A DNA stretch of 64,000 bases, from NCBI RefSeq assembly GCF_008000895.1, contig NZ_CP042823.1, forward strand, positions 868,001 through 932,000, read 5' to 3'. Of the stretch, positions 34,755 through 43,827 are shown in pieces. The position numbers and the translations under genes are program-made. The stretch's first letter is position 1. The number at the start of each line of letters is the position of its first letter. The notes under the pieces were generated by a model that worked only from the letters and a program-made list of their open reading frames with translations, had not been told where the DNA came from and did not search any database. Origin of the DNA: Methylobacterium sp. WL1 (GTDB taxonomy: Bacteria; Pseudomonadota; Alphaproteobacteria; Rhizobiales; Beijerinckiaceae).

Positions 34755-35381
34755 TCAGCCGCGCCCGAGGCCGGCCAGGATCGCGGCCTCGGCAGCCGCC
34801 ATGTCGTCGGGCGCGTTGAGATTGCAGAACGGATCCAGGGGCTCCGTCGGCCAGGAGACGGTCGCCGCGCCGTGGCGCGCGATGAACGCCCCGACCCGCC
34901 GCTCGTCCCGCTCCACCAGGGCGCGGCGCAGATCCGCCCGCAGCCCGACCGGCCAGAGCGCCACCGTGTAATGCGCGCGCGCGCCCGAGGCGGCGAGGGC
35001 GATCGGCGCGTCCCGCAGGGCCGGTTCGAGCCGCATGGCGAGATCGTCCGGCAGGAACGGGGCGTCCCCGGGGGCACTCAGCACATGGGTGACGTCCGGG
35101 TTCCGCACGGCGGCGAAGTCCAGACCCGCCAGCAGGCCGGCCAAGGGACCCGGGCGCCCCGGCACGGGATCGGGCAGGATCGGCCCCGGAAACCCGGCGA
35201 ACCGATCCGGGTCGCCGTTGGCGCTCAAGGCCAGACCCGCGCCGCATTGCGGGGCGAGCCTCTCCACGACGCGGTCGAGAAGCGTCCGGCCAACCAGCCG
35301 CATCAGCGGCTTGTCGACCCCGCCCATCCGGCGGCCGAGGCCGCCGGCGAGGATCAGGCCCAGGACGTGCGGGCGATCCAC
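34755..35381 (-). CDS. mobA: Molybdenum cofactor guanylyltransferase
   Basis: A 208-aa enzyme that joins GMP to molybdopterin. The nucleotide loop LILAGGLGRRMGGVDKPLM is at the N terminus, with GDAPFLP in the middle and FCNLNAPDD near the end, as in MobA. A GTG at 35381 begins 10 bp after the mrp stop; the open frame continues into mrp and would need no new start. Probably co-transcribed with mrp. Confidence 0.88.
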   Translation of the reverse strand: MDRPHVLGLILAGGLGRRMGGVDKPLMRLVGRTLLDRVVERLAPQCGAGLALSANGDPDRFAGFPGPILPDPVPGRPGPLAGLLAGLDFAAVRNPDVTHVLSAPGDAPFLPDDLAMRLEPALRDAPIALAASGARAHYTVALWPVGLRADLRRALVERDERRVGAFIARHGAATVSWPTEPLDPFCNLNAPDDMAAAEAAILAGLGRG

Positions 35382-35391
35382 CGGGAGACGC

Positions 35392-36540
35392 TCACTCGAT
35401 GACGATCCTCGGCGCGGTGCGCCCGGCCGGGGCACCCGAGAGGTTCGCCCACAGGGACGCGGCGATGTCGCGGTAGACCTTGGCGTGGGGGCCGTCCGGA
35501 TCGGTCGCCACCACGGGCCGGCCGGAATCCGAGGTCTCGCGAATCGTCATGTCGAGCGGCACCTCGCCGAGGAACGGCACGCCGAGGCGCTGCGCCTCGA
35601 TGCGGGCGCCGCCATGCCCGAAGATGTGTGAGGCGTGGCCGCAATTCGGGCAGACGAAGGTCGCCATGTTCTCGATCACCCCGAGGATCGGGACCGCGAC
35701 CTTCTTGAACATGGTCACGCCCCGCCGGGCGTCGATCAGCGCCAAGTCCTGGGGCGTCGAGACGATCACGGCGCCCGAGAGCGGGGTCGCCTGGGCCATG
35801 GTCAGCTGGGCGTCGCCGGTGCCGGGCGGCATGTCGACGATGAGCACGTCGAGTTCGCCCCACAGCACGTCGCGCAGCATCTGGGTGATGGCCGACTGCA
35901 CCATCGGCCCGCGCCAGATCATCGCCGTCTCGGGCTCGATCAGGAAGCCGATCGACATGACCTTCAGCCCGTAGCCGACCATCGGCTCCATGGACTTGTT
36001 GTCGACGACGGTCGGCTTGCCCGACAGGCCGAACAGCTTCGGTACGGACGGCCCGTAGATGTCGGCATCGAGCAGGCCGACCTTCAGTCCCTGGGCCTGC
36101 AGGGCCAGCGCGAGGTTGCAGGCGGTGGTGGACTTGCCGACGCCGCCCTTGCCGGAGGCGACCGCCACGATGTGGCGCACGCCCGCGATTTGCGGACCCT
36201 GGTTCGGGGGCGCGCCGGGCCGCGGCGGCGCGACCGGCGGCGGCGTCACCGGGCGGGCCGCGGCGTCGCTCTGCGCGGGCATCCCCGGACCGCGCTCCGA
36301 GGTCAGGCTCGCGAACACCCCCGAGACGCCCGGCATCTGCAGGATGCGCCCCTCCGCCTGTCGCCGCACCGGCTCGAACCGTTCGGCCTCGCTCGGATCG
36401 ACCAGGATCGAGAACATCACGCGGTTATTGGGATCGACCACGACCTGAGAGAGCCGGCCGGAGCCGGGCAGGGTGGTGCCGGCGGCATCGACGGTGACGG
36501 ATTGGAGCGCGCGCAGCACGTCGTCGCGGGTGATCGCCAA
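35392..36540 (-). CDS. mrp: Mrp/ApbC iron-sulfur cluster carrier
   Basis: A 382-aa P-loop ATPase that carries and delivers Fe-S clusters. An N-terminal MIP18/DUF59 domain (about 1-80) is followed by a Pro-rich linker, the deviant Walker A GKGGVGKST, and the cluster-binding CPNC. I choose a TTG at 36540 because ggagg stands 5 bases ahead of it and the product then begins AITRDDVLRAL, as in relatives. Upstream in-frame starts (GTG 36552) lack a ribosome site. It leads the mrp-mobA pair; MobA-dependent enzymes often need Fe-S clusters too. Confidence 0.92.
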   Translation of the reverse strand: MAITRDDVLRALQSVTVDAAGTTLPGSGRLSQVVVDPNNRVMFSILVDPSEAERFEPVRRQAEGRILQMPGVSGVFASLTSERGPGMPAQSDAAARPVTPPPVAPPRPGAPPNQGPQIAGVRHIVAVASGKGGVGKSTTACNLALALQAQGLKVGLLDADIYGPSVPKLFGLSGKPTVVDNKSMEPMVGYGLKVMSIGFLIEPETAMIWRGPMVQSAITQMLRDVLWGELDVLIVDMPPGTGDAQLTMAQATPLSGAVIVSTPQDLALIDARRGVTMFKKVAVPILGVIENMATFVCPNCGHASHIFGHGGARIEAQRLGVPFLGEVPLDMTIRETSDSGRPVVATDPDGPHAKVYRDIAASLWANLSGAPAGRTAPRIVIE

Positions 36541-36956
36541 ATCGTCCTCCACCGGGGGAAAGCAGGTCTCGTTCCCGCTGCATGTAACTAAGCCAGGCGA
36601 GAACACCAGACCCTGGCGTCAAACCTCCACGCCGCGGCCCCGCGCGACCGGCCTCCGCGTTCGGTCGCGTCTCGGGCAGCCTGATCTTCAACGCCCGGGA
36701 ACCGGAGCGGCCCATCCGGACGCCTGCGCCGGACCCGATCTCAGCCCGGGCCGGTGCGATGGCCGGCCAGACCCGAGCGGCGACCACGGCCAAGCCTGAG
36801 CGGGCCGTCCACCGCCCGTTCGCTACCATCCCGAAACCACCTGAACCAAGCGGGCCTTCGCCCGTTGTCGAGGCGACTTGCGGGCGGCGCTTTCCTGGAG
36901 GGGGCCGTCCGCGCGACTCGAACGCCACGTCGGCGACAGTTAAGGAGATCGGTTTC
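36541..36956. other. 416-bp divergent intergenic region, mrp / stress flavoprotein
   Basis: This gap must hold the promoters of mrp-mobA (leftward) and the general-stress-type flavoprotein (rightward). Open frames run through it on both strands but have no family resemblance and unusual Arg/Pro/Gly composition. No -35/-10 pair stands out. Confidence 0.5.
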
Positions 36957-37460
36957 ATGCATCAGGGCAACCACCGCGACCACGAGGGCGCGAAGAAGCT
37001 GTTCGAGCTGGTCAAGGATGTGAAGATCGCCATGATGACCACCGTCGATGCCGACGGAACGCTCAACAGCCGCCCGATGTGGAACAACGACGCCGACGAG
37101 AACGGCGACCTGTGGTTCTTCACCAAGCTGCACTCGCCCAAGACGGCCGAGATCAGCAAGGACAACCAGATCAACCTGGCCTACTCCGACCCGTCGAGCC
37201 AGACCTACGTGTCGGTCGCCGGCAAGGCCGAGATCGTGCGCGATCAGGCCAAGATCGACGAGAAGTGGAATGAGAGCCTGAAGACCTGGTTCCCCAACGG
37301 CAAGAACGATCCCGAGGTCGCGCTGATCCGCGTCCACCCGGAGAAGGGCGAGTACTGGGACAGCCCCAACAGCACGATGCTGCATCTCTACGGCTACGTG
37401 AAGGCCTCGCTCACCGGCGAAAGCCCCAAGACCGAGACCAAGAAGGTCGACCTCGCCTGA
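36957..37460 (+). CDS. General stress protein, pyridoxamine phosphate oxidase-like
   Basis: A 167-aa split-barrel flavin-binding protein of the 'general stress protein 26' type. It has KIAMMTTVDADGTLNSRPM, DLWFFTKLHSPKTAEI and NLAYSDPSSQTYVSVAG, which are typical of the group. Relatives bind FMN, FAD or similar cofactors. The frame is open 66 codons upstream, but aaggag before the ATG at 36957 fixes the start. It has a Lys/Glu-rich C terminus. Confidence 0.88.
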   Translation: MHQGNHRDHEGAKKLFELVKDVKIAMMTTVDADGTLNSRPMWNNDADENGDLWFFTKLHSPKTAEISKDNQINLAYSDPSSQTYVSVAGKAEIVRDQAKIDEKWNESLKTWFPNGKNDPEVALIRVHPEKGEYWDSPNSTMLHLYGYVKASLTGESPKTETKKVDLA

Positions 37461-37587
37461 TCTCGTGTGACTTGGCGATGCGGATGACGGGGCGGCGCGC
37501 CAGATCGGCGGGCCGCCCTTCTTCTTGACGTCACGGCTTGCGGCATGCGCTCTGCGCCGGTGGCGCGCGTGAAAGAGTCCGAACGGC

Positions 37588-38880
37588 ATGATTGATCTGG
37601 CGAAGCGGGTCTACGATCACAGCTTCCGCATCGACCCGATCGTGCGGTCCCTGCTCGACACCGATTTCTACAAGCTGCTGATGGCGCAGACGATCCTGCG
37701 CCGGCATCCGCAGATCGACACCACCTTCGGGATCACCAACCGCACCAAGCGCATCCGCATCGCCGACGAGGTCGATGCCGGGCTGCTGCGCGAGCAGCTC
37801 GACCACGCCCGCAGCCTGCGGCTCAGCAAGGGCGAAGTGACCTGGCTGCGCGGCAACGTGTTCCGCGGCCAGGGGCGGATCCTGGGCCCCGAATTCGTCG
37901 CGTGGTTCGAGGGCTTCCAGTTGCCGGACTACGAGCTCGCGGTCCATGACGGCCAGTACGAGCTGACCTTCCACGGTCCCTGGATCGAGACCACGATGTG
38001 GGAGGTCCCGGCGCTCGCGATCCTCAACGAACTCCGTGCGCGCGCGGTGCTGCGCGGCCTCGGCAAGCTCGACCTGCAGGTGCTCTACGCGCGCGCCATG
38101 ACCCGGGTCTGGGAGAAGATCCAGCGGCTGCAGCGGTTGCCGGACCTGTCGGTGGCGGATTTCGGCACGCGGCGGCGCCACGGCTTCCTGTGGCAGGATT
38201 GGTGCGTTCAGGCGATGGCCGAGGGACTTGGCCCCGCATTCCTGGGCACCTCGAATTGCCTGATCGCGGCGCGGCAGGAGGTCGAGCCCGTGGGCACCAA
38301 CGCCCACGAATTGCCGATGGTCTACGCGGCGCTCGCCGAGGACGATGCGGCGCTGGCCGCCGCGCCCTACGCGGTGCTGGCCGACTGGCAGGAGGATTAC
38401 GACGGCAACCTGCGGGTCATCCTGCCCGACACCTACGGCACCACCGGCTTCCTGGCGAACGCCCCGGACTGGGTGAGCGACTGGACCGGGATCCGCATCG
38501 ATTCGAAGGACCCGATCGCGGGCGGCGAGGAGGTGATCCGGTTCTGGCGAGAGCGCGCCTACGATCCCGCGGACAAACTCGCGATCTTCTCCGACGGCCT
38601 CGACATCGACGAGATCGAGCGCATCCACGCCCATTTCCACGGGCGCATGCGCATCGGCTACGGCTGGGGCACCCTGCTCACCAACGATTTCCGCGGCCTC
38701 CTGCCGGACGGCAAACTCGATCCGGTCTCGGTGGTCTGCAAGGTCGTGGAGGCGAACGGCCGCCCCACCGTCAAGCTGTCCGACAACCCCACCAAGGCGC
38801 AGGGACCGGAGGACGAGATCGCCCGCTACCGCCGGGTGTTTGGGGTCGGCGAGCAGGACGCGCTGCCGGTGCTGGTGTGA
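37588..38880 (+). CDS. pncB: Nicotinate phosphoribosyltransferase
   Basis: A 430-aa enzyme of the Preiss-Handler route that makes nicotinate mononucleotide from nicotinate and PRPP, with ATP hydrolysis. SLLDTDFYKLLMAQTI at the N terminus, and the conserved segment GTSNCLIAARQEVEPVGTNA with HELPMVYAA, are typical; the latter holds the autophosphorylated His. Length is normal. It is a single gene, probably with its own promoter. Confidence 0.95.
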   Translation: MIDLAKRVYDHSFRIDPIVRSLLDTDFYKLLMAQTILRRHPQIDTTFGITNRTKRIRIADEVDAGLLREQLDHARSLRLSKGEVTWLRGNVFRGQGRILGPEFVAWFEGFQLPDYELAVHDGQYELTFHGPWIETTMWEVPALAILNELRARAVLRGLGKLDLQVLYARAMTRVWEKIQRLQRLPDLSVADFGTRRRHGFLWQDWCVQAMAEGLGPAFLGTSNCLIAARQEVEPVGTNAHELPMVYAALAEDDAALAAAPYAVLADWQEDYDGNLRVILPDTYGTTGFLANAPDWVSDWTGIRIDSKDPIAGGEEVIRFWRERAYDPADKLAIFSDGLDIDEIERIHAHFHGRMRIGYGWGTLLTNDFRGLLPDGKLDPVSVVCKVVEANGRPTVKLSDNPTKAQGPEDEIARYRRVFGVGEQDALPVLV

Positions 38881-39190
38881 GGGACGCCCGGCTTCGCCAC
38901 CCCGGCCGATGAACCGCACCCTTTCCCGGACGCCGGGCCTGTCAGGGGACGGTGATCCGGGACCCAGCACGCAGAGCGCCGTGCCGGGGCACCGTCGCTG
39001 AACCCCACGGATGCTGCGCGTCGTCGTGCGCCGGGTCCCGGGGCACAGTCCGCTCATGCGCCTCGCGCGCAGGGACAGGCGGGGCCTGCGCGGAGATACG
39101 AAACGTTCCCCCCTGACGGACCCGAACTTTATTCAGTATCGTGTCGACCAACAGGGCCGCCGTCTGCGGACGCCCCCAAGGGAGAACGCC
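38881..39190. other. 310-bp intergenic region before the MmgE/PrpD gene
   Basis: No gene-like frame is seen. Near 39130 an AT-richer stretch (ctttattcagtatcg) stands out and may include the -10 region of the downstream promoter. Short palindromic G/C blocks occur near 38885 and 38930 (cgcccggc, cgccgggc). Confidence 0.4.
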
Positions 39191-40654
39191 ATGACCTTCA
39201 ATCGCCGCGCGCTCATCGGCGCCGCAAGCCTCGCCCTGGCGGCGCCGGCCGTGCAAAGGGTGCAGGCCGCCGATGCCGTCGACCCCGCGAAGAGGCCGGC
39301 CGCCAAGGCGCCGCCGCCCGTTACGAAAATCCTCGCGCAGTGGATCCTGGCCTCGTCCTACGACACCCTGCCCGAAACGGTCCGCCGTGAGGGCGTGCGC
39401 AGCTTCCTCAACTGGGTCGGCGTGGCGATCGGCGGCTCGCACCACGAGACCGTGGACGTTGCGGTCTCGGCGCTGCAGCCGTTCTCGGGGCCGCCGCAGG
39501 CCGGGCTGTTCGGCCGGTCGGAGCGGTTCGACATCATGAACGCCGCCTTCCTGAGCGGCGTGGCGAGCCACATCTTCGACTTTGACGACACCCACCTCAA
39601 GACGATCATCCATCCGGCCGGGCCGGTCGCGTCGGCGATCCTGGCCTATGCCCAGATGAAGCCGGTCTCGGGCAAGGACTTCCTCGATGCACTGGTGGTC
39701 GGAATCGAGACCGAGTGCCGGATCGGCAACGCGGTCTACCCGAACCACTACGATGCCGGCTGGCACATCACGGGCACCTGCGGGCCGTTCGGCGCCGCTG
39801 CGGCAGTCGGCAAGCTGATGGGGCTGACCGAGCAGCAGATGGTCTACGCGCTGGGGCTCGCCGCCTCGCAGCCGGTGGGCCTGCGCGAATCGTTCGGCTC
39901 GATGAACAAGAGCTTCAACCCGGGCCGGGCGGCCTCGAACGGCCTGTTCGCGGCGATCCTGGCCGCGAAGGGCTTCACGTCGTCGGACGGCATGATCGAG
40001 GCCAAGCGCGGCTGGGCCAACACCATCTCGACAAAGCAGGACTGGTCCGAGATCATCGACGGCCTCGGCACCCGCTACGAGGCCCTGCTCAACACCTACA
40101 AGCCGTTCGCCTGCGGGATCGTCATGCACCCGACGATCGATGCCGGCGTGCAGATCCGCGATCAGGACCACGTCCGGCCGGAGGACATCGCCCGGGTCGA
40201 CCTCAAGGTCCACCCGCTGGTGCTCGAGCTGACCGGCAAGACCGCGCCGAAGACCGGCCTGGAGGGCAAGTTCAGCATCTACCACGCGACCGCGATCGCC
40301 CTCGTGGAGGGCGCGGGCGGCGAGAAGCAGTTCAGCGACAGGGCCGTGAACGACCCGCGCGTCGTGGCTCTGCGCCAGAAGGTGGTGCCGGTGATCACCC
40401 CGGGCATCGACGCCGTGCAGGTCGACATGACCGTGACGCTGAACGACGGGCGCAGCTTCCACCGCCGGATCGAGCACGCGATCGGCAGCGTCGAGACGCC
40501 GATGTCGGACGCGCAGCTGGAGGCGAAGTTCACCGACCTCGCCGCCGGGATCCTGCCGGACGCCCAGGCCAAGCGGGTGATGCAGATGTGCTGGTCGCTC
40601 CCCGAATTGAAGGACGTGGGGGAGGTGGCCCGGGCCGGGGTCCAGGGGGCGTAA
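39191..40654 (+). CDS. MmgE/PrpD family protein with Tat-like signal peptide
   Basis: A 487-aa member of the 2-methylcitrate dehydratase (MmgE/PrpD) family. FDFDDTHLKTIIHPAGPV, then HITGTCGPFGAAAAVGKL and SFNPGRAASNG, are hallmark segments; the helical domain and C-terminal alpha/beta domain are both complete. The N terminus reads FNRRALIGAASLALAAPAV, a twin-arginine-type signal, which is unusual for a family that is normally cytoplasmic. An ATG at 39191 with gggaga supports this start. It is not in a prp operon, so the 2-methylcitrate cycle is not implied. The substrate is unknown. Confidence 0.85.
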   Translation: MTFNRRALIGAASLALAAPAVQRVQAADAVDPAKRPAAKAPPPVTKILAQWILASSYDTLPETVRREGVRSFLNWVGVAIGGSHHETVDVAVSALQPFSGPPQAGLFGRSERFDIMNAAFLSGVASHIFDFDDTHLKTIIHPAGPVASAILAYAQMKPVSGKDFLDALVVGIETECRIGNAVYPNHYDAGWHITGTCGPFGAAAAVGKLMGLTEQQMVYALGLAASQPVGLRESFGSMNKSFNPGRAASNGLFAAILAAKGFTSSDGMIEAKRGWANTISTKQDWSEIIDGLGTRYEALLNTYKPFACGIVMHPTIDAGVQIRDQDHVRPEDIARVDLKVHPLVLELTGKTAPKTGLEGKFSIYHATAIALVEGAGGEKQFSDRAVNDPRVVALRQKVVPVITPGIDAVQVDMTVTLNDGRSFHRRIEHAIGSVETPMSDAQLEAKFTDLAAGILPDAQAKRVMQMCWSLPELKDVGEVARAGVQGA

Positions 40655-40791
40655 CCGGAGCGCGCGCAACTCTGGGTAACGGATCCGCGAGCCGCGCGGG
40701 ATCGTTTTCGGACCCCGTGCCGTTCCCATGCCGCGAGGCCCCGCGACCCCGGCGGGCGCCCGCCTGTCGCGTTCGGGGTGTGGATCGCAGC

Positions 40792-42847
40792 ATGGGAACG
40801 AGAAGCCCGGTCGGGGCGCAGCCTGAGCGCGCGCTGGTTGCGCCGCGCCCCACGCGCGTCACCGCGGCCGAGACCCCGCGGTCCGCGATGGCCTCGCCGA
40901 TCCTGGTCGGGGCCACCATCGTGGCGGTGCTGTATTTCGGCCGCGAGATCTTCATCCCGATCGCGATCGCGCTGCTCCTGTCCTTCGTGCTGACGCCGCT
41001 GGTGAACCGCCTGCGGCGCCTGCGCCTGCCGCGGCTGGTGGCGGTGGGCGTGAGCGTGTTTCTGACGCTCGGCATCGTGGCCGCCCTGGCGACGCTGATC
41101 GGCATCCAGGCGGCCGACCTCGCCGGCGACATCCCGCGCTACCGCACCACCATCGAGCGCAAGATCGAGGGCCTGCGCGCCTCGCCGGTGGGCCATATCA
41201 CCGATTACGTCGCCAATATCGGCCGGGCGCTCCATGCCGGCGGCAAGGAGGCGGAGGCGGGCAAGGAGCCCGCGAAGGCGCCGGCCGGTCGGAGCCCGCG
41301 CGCCGCGCCCCGCCGGCCTCCGGGGGCCGGCGCAGGGATCGGCACTGGACCAGGCCGGGCCCGGCCAAAAGCCCGTCCTGGTCGAGGTGGCCTCGACCCA
41401 GCCGGGGCCGCTCGAGACGCTCGGCACCCTGCTGTCGCCGGTGCTGCAGCCGCTGGCCACGGTGGGCATCGTCTTCGTGGTGCTGCTGTTCGTCCTGATG
41501 CAGCGCGAGGACCTGCGCGACCGCATGATCCGGCTCGCGGGCTCCAGCGACCTGCACCGCACCACCGGGGCGATCGACGACGCGGCCGGGCGCCTCAGCC
41601 GCTACTTCGTGGTGCAGCTCGCCCTCAACACCGCCTTCGGGGTCGTGATCGGGATCGGCCTCTACGTCATCGGCGTGCCGAACCCGGTGCTGTGGGCGAT
41701 CTTCGCGGCGCTGATGCGGTTCGTGCCCTACATCGGCGCGTTCCTGTCGGCGATCCTGCCGATCACGCTCGCCGCCGCGGTCGATCCCGGCTGGAACATG
41801 ATGATCGCGGTGACGATCCTGTTCCTCATCCTGGAGCCGCTGACCGGCCAGGTGTTCGAGCCGATCGTCTACGGCCAGTCCACCGGGCTCTCGCCGCTCG
41901 CGGTGCTGGTCTCGGCCCTGTTCTGGACCTGGCTGTGGGGGCCCGTGGGCCTGCTGCTGTCGACGCCGCTCACCGTCTGCCTGGTGGTGCTGGGACGGCA
42001 CGTCGAACATCTCGAATTCCTGGACGTGCTGTTCGGCGACCGGCCGGCGCTCACGCCCGTGCAGAATTTCTACCAGCGCATCCTGGCCGGCGATTCTGAG
42101 GAGGTGCTGGGCCATGCCGAGCTGATCCTGCAGCAATGCTCGCTCTCGTCCTACTACGACGAGGTGGTGCTCAAGGCGCTCGAACTCGCCGCCCGCGACG
42201 CGGCGCGGGGCGTGCTGACCGCCCAGCAGAAGGGCGCGATGCGCACCGCCCTGGGCGAGCTGATCGCCGACCTGTCCGAGCGCGGCGACGCCACCGCCGA
42301 AAGCACGGGGGAGGGTGGCGAGCACGCCTGCAGCCCGATGCCGGTCGGCCCGGCCCCGGATGCGCTGCCGGAAGCCTGGACCCGCGCGGGCGCGGTGCTC
42401 TGCATCTCCGGACGCGGCTTCCTCGACGGCGCGGCGGCCGCGATCCTGGCCCAGATCCTGGAGAAGCGCGGGATCGGCGTCCGCACCGTGCCGTTCTCAG
42501 ACGCCGCCACGGCGCGGATCGGACGGTTCGAGCCGGGCCCGGCCCGGATGGCCTGCGTCGTCTCGCTGGCGCTGAACGGCGAGCCGACGCACCTGCGCCG
42601 GCTGGTCGGGCGGCTGCAGGCGCGGATGCCCGGCGTACCGGTCCTGCTCGGCTTGTGGCTGGCCCAGAACGGCCAGTCGGACCGGGTGGCGCGCGTGCCG
42701 GACGGCTCCACCGAGGCGTCCGGACAGGTCGCGTCCTTGCGCGAGGCGCTCGAGGCGGTGCTGGCCGCCGTGCAGGCGGATATCGCGGGCACGGCAGCGC
42801 CCGCGGCCGGCGCCGAGGCGCGGTTGCCGGAACCCGCGGAGGCGTGA
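40792..42847 (+). pseudogene. AI-2E family membrane transporter, one frameshift
   Basis: The first frame (from ATG 40792) gives four helices and a helical domain (IPIAIALLLSFVLTPLVNRL, ADLAGDIPRYRTTIERKIEG). After about 41290 the homology moves to the +1 frame: VEVASTQPGPLETLGTLL, then further helices (FVVLLFVLMQREDLRD, FVPYIGAFLSAILPI) and the end at TGA 42847. Removing one base between about 41280 and 41345, where the DNA is a G/C-rich low-complexity linker, restores about 685 aa. The last 170 residues form a soluble extension (AGAVLCISGRGFLDGAAAAIL) beyond the usual permease. Homologues are PerM/TqsA-like. True pseudogene or sequence error cannot be told here. Confidence 0.8.
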
Positions 42848-42861
42848 GGCTTGAAGCGGAG

Positions 42862-42918
42862 GAGCTTACGGCCAAGGAGCTTGGGGCGAAGGGGCTTGGG
42901 GCGAAGGGCTTGACGGCC
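42862..42918. repeat. 15-bp tandem repeat, about 3.8 copies
   Basis: Imperfect copies of gagcttggggcgaag start at 42862, 42877, 42892 and 42907 (the last partial). The period is a multiple of three and lies in the 145-bp gap between the AI-2E gene and the hisN-type gene. Confidence 0.8.
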
Positions 42919-42992
42919 GGGGCCCGGCCCCGGTTTCGTCGCGCGCCGGGCAGGTCCCTATCGGGCCTCGGGCAGAGCAGGGGGCAGGGCCG

Positions 42993-43781
42993 ATGAGCGT
43001 CGTCGAACTCGGACGGTTCATGGACGATCTCGCGGAGGCGTCCGGCCAGGCGATCCTGCCGTTCTTCCGCGCCGCGTTCGGCCTCGACGACAAGGCGCGG
43101 GGCGGCGCACCGTTCGATCCGGTCACCGAGGCCGACCGCGCAGCCGAGACCGTGCTCCGCCGGATGATCGCCCAGACCTTCCCGGGCCACGGCATCCTGG
43201 GCGAAGAGTTCGGCTCCGAGCGCACCGACGCCGAGTGCGTCTGGGTGCTCGACCCGATCGACGGGACCCGCGCCTTCATCGCCGGCCTGCCGACCTGGGG
43301 CACGCTGATCGGGCTCACGCGTAACGGCGTGCCGGTGCGCGGGCTGATGCACCAGCCCTATCTCGGCGAGCGCTTCACCGGCGACGGCCGCAACGCCTGC
43401 CTGCGCGGCCCCGCCGGCGAGCGCACCCTGCGCGGCCGCCGCTGCGGAGAACTCAGCCAGGCCATCCTGGCCACCACCGACCCGCGCCTGTTCGCGGGCG
43501 GCGAGGAGGCCGACCGCTTCCGCGATCTGGAGGGCCGCGTGCGGATGTCCCGCTACGGCACCGATTGCTACGCCTACTGCATGCTCGCCGCCGGCCAGAT
43601 CGACCTCGTGGTCGAGGCCGGCCTGAAGCCCTACGACATCGTCGCGCTGATCCCGATCGTCGAGGGCGCGGGCGGACGCGTCACAGCCTGGGACGGCGGC
43701 TCGGCCGCAGGCGGCGGGCGCGTCGTGGCGGCGGCCGACCCACGCCTCCACGAGGCCGCGCTGAGGGTGCTGAACCCGTGA
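42993..43781 (+). CDS. hisN: Histidinol-phosphatase, inositol monophosphatase family
   Basis: A 262-aa Mg-dependent phosphatase. Metal-binding motifs are visible: Glu in GILGEEFGSE, and WVLDPIDGTRAFIAG, with the third Asp in GLKPYDIVALIPIVEGAGG. This LPYD-type C-terminal context and the overall length fit the HisN branch that completes histidinol synthesis in many Actinobacteria and alphaproteobacteria; broader inositol phosphatase activity is possible. The ATG at 42993 is preceded by gggggcagggcc. Confidence 0.85.
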   Translation: MSVVELGRFMDDLAEASGQAILPFFRAAFGLDDKARGGAPFDPVTEADRAAETVLRRMIAQTFPGHGILGEEFGSERTDAECVWVLDPIDGTRAFIAGLPTWGTLIGLTRNGVPVRGLMHQPYLGERFTGDGRNACLRGPAGERTLRGRRCGELSQAILATTDPRLFAGGEEADRFRDLEGRVRMSRYGTDCYAYCMLAAGQIDLVVEAGLKPYDIVALIPIVEGAGGRVTAWDGGSAAGGGRVVAAADPRLHEAALRVLNP

Positions 43782-43827
43782 CGCAGCGCCGTTCCGCGGA
43801 GGACCGCGACCGTGGGAGCCGGTCCGC

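Noticed and set aside
42136..42996. 286-codon ORF overlapping the AI-2E 3' end
   Set aside because: Arg/Gly-rich shadow of the true frame; only its last codons cover the 15-bp repeat.
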